Source: Ananas comosus
Taxonomy: Eukaryota; Streptophyta; Magnoliopsida; Poales; Bromeliaceae
Length of the DNA: 64,000 nucleotides
NCBI RefSeq assembly: GCF_001540865.1
Contig: NC_033630.1
Coordinates: 10,498,471 to 10,562,470, forward strand
Direction: 5' to 3'
Part shown: positions 55,669 to 64,000 of the stretch, piece by piece
Layout: each line of letters opens with the position of its first letter
Position numbering within the stretch: the first letter of the stretch is position 1
The notes under the pieces: generated by a model
Told to the model about the DNA's origin: nothing
Database searches by the model: none
The model's input: the letters and a program-made list of their open reading frames with translations, nothing else
Position numbers and translations under genes: made by a program

Positions 55669-58615
55669 TGTCACGCCCCGCGACCGCTCGCCTATTTGGC
55701 CGGGTCGCGGTGCCGTCAACAGACCGCCGAACGGACAGAGTTTCCCCTGTACGTCCTAGGCGTCGCAATCAAAACAATGAACGAGTGTTCCAACCAGGAA
55801 CTGATATCAATCGAGATTGCTTAAGGAAGTATCAATAACATAAAACTAACTGCTATTACAAGCATTCATTTCATACAATATTTTTCTTTTATATTTACTT
55901 AACTTTCAAATACAATCACATTATTATATTTGATTTACAAGTTTGATACATCTTGGTTCACTATCCTCTAGTCCCCTAAGCTAGACTGCCTCAGGGTTCT
56001 GCTACCTCGGTCTCTGTGGTAGAGCGCTATCTACAAAGCTATGCCCTTGCCTCGCGCCGCCGCGCCGCTCACGTGTGTACCTGTAACACCCCAAAACAAC
56101 GTAGGGTGAGAACCAACTCCATGGTTCCCAGATGTACGACCACCCAAGGAAAAAGCTAGACCAATAGGTCCGAGGAGGCACTGCAATATGTTAGATCAAC
56201 AATATACAACAGATATATATTCAAATTGAAATACATGCCATGCCTCACAATATGCGAATGAAATCATGCAACTCTATGCAAGTAGATTAATTGATTCTAC
56301 TTCCTATTATTAGCCATTCTTTACTTGTAGCCGTTCTTTACTTTATTAGCTATTCTTTATCATTAGCTTTTCTCTAGTCCTTACTTGGTCACATTATGCT
56401 CATTGGCGATTCTTTTCTAAGGTTGCTCATGCCTTAGCTATCTATGCCACTCGACTCGGTCTTGAGTCAATCCTCTGCGGATAGTCCGCACATTGGCTGC
56501 TTAACAGCCAAACACACTCGATGACTCAGCCACCCGGCGGCGAAGTCATCGCACACGCTCAGCTCTTGCTCAAGTCATCCTGCGGCATAATCCACAAACC
56601 GGCTCAACCATCCGGCGGCAAAATCGTCGCACACGCCACGACAATGGTTCTTTAGCCCCAGGCGGCGAAATCATCGCACGCACCCCGCACCACTCTGGGT
56701 GTTCCACAAGTCCTGGGATTCCGGAATCCACTTCACATTACTCAAGGATTGGTCTTAACCCTATGGAATTGACCTATCTAGGTCCAAGCCTTTACTCAAC
56801 CTAAGTTAATATTTTAGGTTCGTTGCTCTCTACTCATAGCCTAGGTTTGTTAACACTAGATCCATTATTCTCGTCTACCTAGATTCACTTGACTCTAGGT
56901 TCTTACTTTTACCTTACAATCTATGTTCTCTAACATTAGGATTAATGCCTTTCTCGTTAACCTATGTTCATTAACACTAGGCTCATTATCACTCTTGTTC
57001 AACCTATGTCCTTGACGCTAGGTCCATTGTCATTCTTGTTCAACCTATGTTCATTAACACTAGGCTCGATGCCACTCAATCTTTTCTAGGTTCATGACAC
57101 TAGGTTCAATGCCACTCGATCTATGTGTATATAAATGTTCGCATGCACATGTCATATATTTAACCTCTTTACATTAAGATCTCCACAAACATGCTTGTCA
57201 TATATTTTTTTTAGCATTCTTATTTCATATCTATATGCATTCTTACATTAGCATTTTACCATATGCATCATCTATGTCATTTCATTAACATGCATCAATA
57301 TGAATTCGTATGTTTCTTAGACAAAAAGGGTGATCTAGTCGCTTCGGTAAACACAACCCATCTTAAATCGCTTTCCGATTGCTCGTCGACACTTGCAAAA
57401 GGCCTTCCGCGGCACTCCGCACCCGTTTGGGCCCGATCTTGTAGTAGCACTCTAATAGCGCGTCGCTTCGCCACTACAAGAGTTAAAGGTCTTTGCCTTG
57501 CTATTATGGCGCTCGGGACTCGATCTCGCTATTTATGGACGTCGTCTCGGCCTTCCAGGCGGAAACGAAGCTCCAAACGTCTGTTTCTTCAATATCTTTG
57601 TAACGGCTTGTCGGATTGCCGAACCGACTTCGCCAACGCGTTTCGTTACCTATCAATTAGGTTTATGGAGGGTCAAATAAGATCAAACCCTCCCAAATCA
57701 CAAAACCCTATTTTGGATGCTCTAGATGCTATTACTACCAAATCCACCAAATTGATCTATGATTTGGGCACAATACATCTCAATAGCATGATAGGGTACC
57801 AAAAATATCATTTCTAGGGTTTGAAATCCCCTCCTTAAAGATTTACCATGAGATGAGGCAAAGAGCTTACCTCTCTAGGTTGCTCCAAGCACGAGGAAGA
57901 CGAAGGAGAGGATGAAGATCTCCTTCTTTATTTTCTTCTCCTTCTTCTCTTCTCTTTTCCTTCTCTTTCTTCTTCTCCTCTTCTCCTTTTCCCTCTTCTT
58001 CACGCACAGAGAGAGAGAGAGGAGGAGGTGGGAGAGTGAGGGAGTGAGAGAAAGAGAGAGAGAAACCCTCTCTTAATCCCCTCTCATATTGTAACAAAAT
58101 GCTAAGAAGCCCCTCAACTTTCCATCTCTCAACTGGCCCTCACTGGGCTGAACCTATGCGAAGGGACCGATCTCCCCGACATGGGACCGATCCCAGAGGA
58201 CCTTCCCATTTTCCACGCGTTCGGGAACCGGTCTCTCCCTGAGGGATCGGTCCCCCGGAGACCGGTCTGCCCACTAAAGACCGGTCCCCGAGAGCTCGTC
58301 TCGCGGGGCTTAGCCAATTTTTGGCCATTCTCGCTGGTATCGCCTGCGGGGACCGGTCCCTCCCTGCCAGGGACCGGTTGCATCAGCAACCCCGCAACCC
58401 TCAGCCGATGGGACCGGTCTCTCCCCGCCAAATACCGGTCCCCGAGAGCAAATCTGCTTAAGATGCAGATTTTGCATCTTTGCTCTCGCGGACTCCATTC
58501 CAATGCACTTTTTGGGTTTCGTGCATCCCTAGCTTTTTCGAGGGGTACTCACTCGACTATTAGTCGATCCTGGACGAAGCGTAACTCTCGGATTTCGAGA
58601 ATTCACTTTGTTACA
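55669..58615 (-). mobile_element. inner solo LTR (2947 bp), same family as the element at the right edge
   Basis: Plus-strand start TGTCACGCCCCGCG, end ATTCACTTTGTTACA, flanked by the perfect duplication AGTAT (55664-55668, 58616-58620). The left part matches the LTR starting at 63507 (shared GCCAACAGACCGCCGAACG-type words, CCTCGCGCCGCCGCGCCGCTC and CCTGTAACACCCCAAAACAA). Transcription sense is minus. It contains an ACCGGT-rich block (58160-58445). The frames 57263-57817 and 58181-58744 inside it are not genes. Confidence 0.88.
58160..58445 (-). promoter_or_regulatory. ACCGGT-rich block in the inner solo LTR
   Basis: About seven ACCGGT cores, mostly as GACCGGTC or GGGACCGGTCCC, with variants GGATCGGTCC and GGACCGATC. 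On the LTR's own strand it lies upstream of a CT-rich stretch (58095-57890), which would be the leader. Position suggests a U3 regulatory array; no function shown. Confidence 0.4.
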
Positions 58616-60119
58616 AGTATAGTGGTATATAGCTGTAGAATTGTTTCAGCTTCCTTTACTATCTTTGAGTATACTTCTGTAGACTTAGTGGGTGAGCCGT
58701 TGAGGTCGGTAGCGGTACCCACTGAGGACTACTTCTTTTTGTAGTAGTTCTCACACCTAGTTGTTGCCCTTTTTGCAGAGCCTTCTTCTCCGGCTGCTAC
58801 TGTTGCTGATACGGATCGTGGAAAGGGAGTCGTGAGTTAGATCTCTTCCTGTTTTGGCTGCTGATCTAGAGTTATACCAGCTACAGGTAGTGTTGATTTT
58901 TTATGCTTATACATACTGATGTTATATCCTTGCTCGAGCGAGTGCTTTGTATCTGGAGACTATGTATGTATAGTGAACCTAATGTTATTTATATATGCCA
59001 TTTAGTTTAGCAGCTCTATACTACTAGTTGTAGTTTTGTATAATTTCAGGTACATGTACAGTTATCGCTTCGTATACAGAAAAATTTTCTTTGTATGCGG
59101 CGGATTTGTCGGCGTGCCTGGAGAAACGAGCAATCCGGGGCGTGACACTATTGGAGATAAATCAATTAAGATTTAGATATTTATTAGAGTAGGAATTCTA
59201 AATATATTAGGATTGTGGTACGTTTTGGTGGAGCTTTATAAATAGCTCTTGATGAGATGCTTTTGAGCAGAGAGTTGGTGAGAGAGAATGTCTTCTTAGG
59301 TGAAATCGTACCAGGAGAGAGAAAGTAATGATTGCATGCACCTAGTATACGGGTGCATGTGAGAGAGAAAGAGAGGGAGTTGTCTTCTTTGTGGGTTTAT
59401 AGAAGACGAGAGAATGGTGGAAGAGATTCAAGAAAGAGAGCTCGGGTTCTAGCTACTTTATGCAGAAGAGGAATCATGTGTAATCTTCTCTTATTTAATG
59501 AATCTTATTTTATTCACATATTTTCTGTTTTGATTTTTCTCACTTTTGTGATTGTATTAGCTTTTGCTGAGGAGATGGATTTATAGTAAAAATTCGATTC
59601 GACGCTTCCGTTGTGGAATCCGAACAATTGGTACCGGATCAACAACAGTCAGTATCGAAGCGGGTTACGGATTCTCAAAATCCAGTATTGGGGCGAGTAC
59701 CAGATTCCTACATTCTTGCTTGATTCAAATCTTCCAAGATTGATTGAAGGAATTCTAAGAGGCATTTCGAAGCGCGTTTCGCGGATTCGGAGGGTGCTTA
59801 GATGAAGATGTAGCAAGAAGTATTTTTTCCAATTAGAAGGTTGCAAGCCCATTGTAATAGAGTGGTAATCTCTAACCACATATTGTAATCTTCTCATTGG
59901 ATAGTGGATTTGATCTCTCCATGCCCGTAGATGTAGCTCGGTTTGGGTGAACCACGTAAATCCTCTTGTGTTGTTGTGATTGTGCTTGGATATTTTTCTT
60001 TCAACTTTATTTACTTCAATCTTGTATATCTTGGTTGTGGATAATTTAGATACATCACATTTGTTTACTAGTGAGATTAGTATCTTGATAGTGAGGGTTT
60101 CGTTATTAGCTCACTACAT

Positions 60120-60540
60120 TCAACGGTCCAATTATCCCCTGTGCTGAATTTTTAAAGTATAGATTTGAATTTGAATCTAAAGAGTAGTATTGATCAAAGA
60201 ATTTTGGAACGGCAAATACTACTGTTACACTCTATCTGGGGTGTAGATCTTACATCCCACTCATCCAATGTGTAGGAATGTTTTACTTGTCACATCATGT
60301 GAGAAATAAAATATTGTCAACTATTGAGGTGTGTCTATCATATAAAAATTAGTTTTTGGACAGTGTTGTAGGTTTAATTTACAACTCATTTTGAGTTATA
60401 ACCCTAGTATTGCTCTATGATGTTACACAATGAAAGAAATTATTTTGGTCATTTGATTAGTGTGCACCTTAATTTGTATGAAGTTTTTCACTGCATGCAG
60501 CTAATATACCACCACAACAAAAGATATTTTAGACGACATT
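60120..60540. other. AT-rich spacer, no feature seen
   Basis: Between the TTCAA duplication of the outer solo LTR and the start of GC-richer sequence near 60540. No frame or repeat recognised. Confidence 0.5.
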
Positions 60541-61844
60541 TTTTAGGTGACGTTCTATTCTGGTGTCTTTAATATTTGGCATGCAAGAAACCTTCTTTGC
60601 ATTTACTTCCCCTTCAGGGAATGCGTTCCAAATCAATCACCGACATTGCCTAAAAGCAATATCATCGGTGCATCGCTTCATCGTAAGTGCTCTAATTCCG
60701 CACCGACATTTTGCTCTAATGTGAGATGGCCCACTTCGGCACATCCCCACTTTCAATCCTCAAATTCCACGTGGCTTGCTATTAGCTCAAGGCCTCACCA
60801 AGAGCACCTCATTACTTGATACCATATGCCACGGTCAACATCATACCACTTTCGCAACGACTCACACGAACACGTCGTTCGTGAACTAACTCCCCGATAA
60901 GGCTACTCGCCAAATCACTTTCCTCGATTTTCGTTGGTGGACCAAGGGCCACCAATACTACGTAGGCCTACAGCCTAAACCTGTCTTAACATACGCGCAG
61001 CGTCTCTCACTCGCAAGCGTAGACCCAATCATAATCGGGGCAAAATTCTCACTTGGGAATTCGCACACACTCCAACTAGGAGCAACCAAGACCCCAAACC
61101 GCATTAAATTCTCGGGTTGTGTCACAATCGTACTCTCAGCATTCTCTCAATCGCATTACACGCTCTATCGAGCAATCTGTGTCACTACCGACTCCTATGC
61201 ACCTAGTGCGAGCCACCAGCCCCACGAGTGATCCATGGCACGCTTCACACTTGGCAATGCCCAAGTGCTACTGCCAACAAACTCACTCTGCCGATCCATA
61301 TTCGCACTCCACGAGTACCTGTACTCGGGCGTCGTATGCTACTACAGCATTCCACACTAAGTCTCGATTTTGGGCAATCTTACCCCCGCGTATCGTCCAC
61401 TAAGCACATTCTCCTACCTCACATTGAGGTACAACTAGGCCCACAGGCCAAACTTGGGTACTAACCAACCATTCTCTCAACAGTGATTCACTTTTACTGT
61501 TCGATCTACCGAAACAACATCTGGAATACTCGGACTACTCGAGTATCCATCAGCGTCATAACTCAACTCTCGCAATTTGCTACACACATTGCTTTGCGAG
61601 TTGGTCCATCATTTTCATCTCTACTACGAGTCTCATCACCAGACCATCACTAGCAACTCGCTAGTGCCACATAGCTCGCTACCTACACCGGCAGGTACTA
61701 CGCTCTCACAACACAAGCAGGCCCGGGTATCCACATTTACCCGTCCCCTTGGTCCCTACTATACTTACACATATAGTAGTAAGTGACTATATGCTCCATG
61801 CATGCAATGCACCACTTTATATCATGCAGAAACACATAACTGCA
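60541..61844 (-). other. non-coding or heavily decayed segment downstream of gag
   Basis: Read on the minus strand this follows the gag below and is the place where protease and RT should be. I see no DTG, no RT motif and only short frames. Composition (higher GC, CACTCG/TCGCAC words) matches the gag part, so it probably belongs to the same element. The left boundary near 60540 is a guess. Confidence 0.4.
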
Positions 61845-63142
61845 TTAATAACTCATACCTGCCACGACGTCGTCAGCAGCAGTTCCCATATCCCGGGTCG
61901 CGTGTCCATGGCCACTTGGCGCCCGCCGCGAACCCCTCGGTTGCATCATTGTCATCGCTCGCTCTCCCGACCGTGCCGCAGGTGGCAGACCCACCGGCGG
62001 TCCCGGAGAGGAAAAATCCGTCGCCAACGCCAAGGCTCGGCTATCACTTTGCAGACACTCATCCCGCATATGGCTTGGCTGCCCACAACGGATACATCTT
62101 CCATCACGCAGCGCACACCGCCACGCCTGGTGGGTACCACCACAAATCACACAGCCTGGGGAGGATCGAGTAGAGGACGACTTTGAGTGGCGCCTAGAAC
62201 TTGACTGCCCACCCGAACTGTTCGATAGTGGCCTCACCCCTCCCCACTCATACTTATGAGATTCGCGCTCCTCATGCACGAAAGCCTCGCCATGCTCTGC
62301 CCACAATGCTCAATCCAACACCTTCGTGAAGGTTGTGAGCTTAAGGATTTGCACCTTCTCGTAAATATCTGGTCGAAGTCCATGTAAGAACCAATCGGTC
62401 ATATCCTTGTCATCCCGTACCACATCCGGGACGCATCCCACGATACGGGAGAACTCCCGTTCGTACTCCCGCACTGAGCGGTCTCCTTGACGCAGCTTCC
62501 TGAACCTGTCCTTAAGCCTTCTCTTTTCACTGTCGGGGAAGTAAGCTGAGAATACCAATCCCCGAAACTCATCCCATGCCATAGGAGGAAGACTAGGCGA
62601 TTGGTTCCCCCGAATGCCTTTCCATCACACCTTCGCCGATTGCTTCAAGCAATGCACGGCTAGGGGCACCTTGTCCCGCTCCAATGTGTACAGCTCCTCG
62701 AAGAGCGTTTCCATGGAGTCAATCCACATATCCACAATCTAGGGATCGACATTCTCTCCATCGAAGGTAGGCGGATCAAACTTCTTGAAGGTCATGAGGG
62801 CCGCCAAAGCCCGCTCTTTCTCCGCCTCCACCAATGCACTTTCAGGAGTCGGATCGCCCGACCCCGACGGAACCATCTCTGCCGCAAGCCCCGCCCATCC
62901 TCGACGAGCCGCAACTGGCGCAGCCACTAGCTGCTCCACGGTCTCCTGGAGTCTCTTGATCCATTCTTCCTGGCGCATGGTAGCCTCCTACTGACGCTGC
63001 ACTACGCCCACAAGCACTCCCAACTGTTCGCGGAGCTCCGAGCCTCCTCTCGCTCCGGATTGCTCAGGGACATCACTTGTCCTATCCCGCGTCGATCTAG
63101 CCGAAGATCGCCTACGCGGTGCCATCATTCCCTGAAACATGA
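61845..63142 (-). pseudogene. Ty3/gypsy gag of the right-edge element (broken)
   Basis: Minus-strand gag. MAPRRRSSARSTRDRTSDVPEQ (start ATG at about 63129), then MRQEEWIKRLQETVEQLV and ALAALMTFKKFDPPTFDGENVDP (62739-62978); after a stop the capsid region FRGLVFSAYFPDSEKRRLKD, VREYEREFSRIVGCVP and DWFLHGLRPDIYEKVQ (62310-62582); then two knuckles CVICGGTHQAWRC and CIRCGQPSHMRDEC (61845-62306). The same unusual pair of knuckles (C-2-C-3-H-4-C then C-2-C-4-H-4-C) occurs in copy B. At least three in-frame stops. The plus-strand frames 61119-62186 are antisense shadows. Confidence 0.85.
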
Positions 63143-63487
63143 CAACACGATTAATTCTCAACCTTCGAGGTCGAGTACGAAACATTTAACATTGACTCAA
63201 ATCGGGCGAAAGTCATACAAGGGCGTCTATTCTCATCACTCGGTTTCATGTTGTCGTACAGCCAACATGAACACACTCGGTTGAGAATAAACCACACCTT
63301 GAATTTACCTCTAATCTCTTTTTTAGAGGTTTACAACATAACCCAATCCATTATCCTTTCGCCACAAGTCACAAGTCCTCGTCTCTCACGAGCCTTAATC
63401 TCCTATGGTTTACTATCCTAGGGTCTCCTAGGTCAAGCTAAACCATTTTCTTTATACTCTTTTATGTTCTTTTTAGGTTCTTTTTAT

Positions 63488-63499
63488 GCTTTGATACCA
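63488..63499 (-). promoter_or_regulatory. primer-binding site of the right-edge element
   Basis: Minus-strand TGGTATCAAAGC, one base different from the usual TGGTATCAGAGC, seven bases inside the LTR boundary. Confidence 0.8.
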
Positions 63500-63506
63500 T
63501 CTTATC

Positions 63507-64000
63507 TGTCACGCCCCGAGCCCGCCTATTTGGTCGGTTTCGGGCACGCCAACAGACCGCCGAACGGACAGGGTTTCTCCTGTACCGCGGACAGAGTCTC
63601 CCTTGTACATTCAAGGCGTCGCAATCAATACAATGTACGAAGTTCCAACCAGGAACATATTTCAACCAAAGATTGCATAAGGAAGTATCAAAACATAATT
63701 CTACTTGCTATTACAAACATTCATCTCACATATTATATTTTACATTACAAATTATATTCTTAGATTACATCACATTTGATTCCATGATTTCTACTTCCAA
63801 ATACAATCTAGTTTTAACATAGTTATTACAATATTGTTCTTATAATTATCATACTCTTGGTTCTTTGCATTTTATACCCCTAAGAAGCCGACTCAGGGTG
63901 CTGCTATCTGGTCTCAATGGTAGGGCGCTAACTACGGAGCTACGCCCTTTCCTCGCGCCGCCGCGCCGCTCGCGTGTGAACCTGTAACACCCCAAAACAA
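63507..64000 (-). repeat. 5' LTR of the right-edge element (runs off the window)
   Basis: Plus-strand start TGTCACGCCCCGAGCC. Matches the first part of the inner solo LTR at 55669, including CCGCGCCGCTCGCGTGTGAA near the window end. About 494 bp are visible. Confidence 0.88.

Larger units (their letters stand above)
54283..59147 (+). mobile_element. middle solo LTR, relative of copy A/B Ty3/gypsy LTR, split by a third solo LTR
   Basis: Starts TGTGAGATACC and ends CCGGGGCGTGACA, flanked by the perfect duplication CTATT (54278-54282, 59148-59152). Its own length is about 1913 bp, matching the copy A LTR. Sequence follows that of the copy A and B LTRs (for example ACTTAGTGGGTG, AGCGTCCACGAGTGCC). 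It is followed by neither a primer-binding site nor a polypurine tract, so it is a solo LTR formed by LTR-LTR recombination. It includes three tandem 59-bp units. Confidence 0.85.
53878..60119 (+). mobile_element. outer solo LTR, probably Ty1/copia, split by a nested solo LTR
   Basis: Starts TGTTGGGTTAGTG, ends GCTCACTACA, flanked by the perfect duplication TTCAA (53873-53877, 60120-60124). Its own length is about 1372 bp after removing the nested insertion (54283-59147 plus 5 bp). Contains about 75-bp internal repeats (GTTGGAGATAAATTAAG at 54209 and a relative at 59151) and near the end GGTGAACCACGTAAATCC, common in copia LTRs. No internal region, hence a solo LTR. Copia assignment is tentative. 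Confidence 0.7.

Noticed and set aside
57263..57817. 184-codon plus-strand open frame
   Set aside because: Inside the inner solo LTR, antisense, with no domain. The LTR boundaries are well defined.
58181..58744. 187-codon plus-strand open frame
   Set aside because: Runs across the boundary of the inner solo LTR into the middle LTR and translates the ACCGGT array.
61119..62186. Overlapping plus-strand frames of 94-145 codons
   Set aside because: Antisense to gag with zinc knuckles on the minus strand for the right half. No motif in the left half.

Overview
This is a plant nuclear genome window, probably from a monocot. It contains one intron-rich gene surrounded by a dense, nested population of transposable elements. 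The monocot guess rests on three things: a very GC-rich first exon followed by AT-rich downstream exons and introns, the mix of Ty3/gypsy chromovirus-type, L1, hAT, CACTA, Mutator-type and TA-flanked MITE elements, and the absence of any bacterial-style organisation. The species cannot be named from the sequence alone. Three single N characters (20044, 48549, 49778) suggest draft assembly joins.

Layout. 1-16482: a decayed minus-strand Ty3/gypsy element (copy A; its 3' end lies left of the window). A small non-autonomous LTR element is inserted in its reverse transcriptase (1223-3584). A complete plus-strand Ty3/gypsy element is inserted in its LTR (copy B, 6700-15120, two 1632-bp LTRs, target-site duplication CTCTA). 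16483-21661: AT-rich intergenic DNA, GC-rich repeat pieces, a 193-bp tandem repeat that stops at an N, and TA microsatellites.

21662-41390 (minus): an alpha/beta-hydrolase gene of the plant monoacylglycerol lipase / caffeoylshikimate esterase-like family, with eight recognisable exons including a 30-nt micro-exon. All splice junctions read in phase and the Ser-Asp-His triad is present. The start codon is the one unsolved point. A possible solution is a 37-nt upstream exon at 41492-41528. The introns hold a tRNA-type SINE, GTTTGGTT-type MITEs, TA-flanked MITEs, an hAT MITE with an 8-bp duplication, and an L1 LINE split by a Helitron that itself carries a MITE.

41530-53877: intergenic DNA with several MITEs whose ends and duplications can be read directly (532-bp element at 42528, Mutator-type element at 44384, hAT-like element near 45940, CACTA element at 51880), plus AT-rich repeats and a TRIM-like LTR pair.

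53878-60119: three solo LTRs nested inside one another, each with a perfect 5-bp target-site duplication (TTCAA, CTATT, AGTAT). 60120-64000: a minus-strand gag-bearing Ty3/gypsy relative whose LTR is of the same family as the innermost solo LTR. It runs off the right edge.

The hydrolase is the only host gene I can support. Everything else that codes is retrotransposon-derived and mostly broken.
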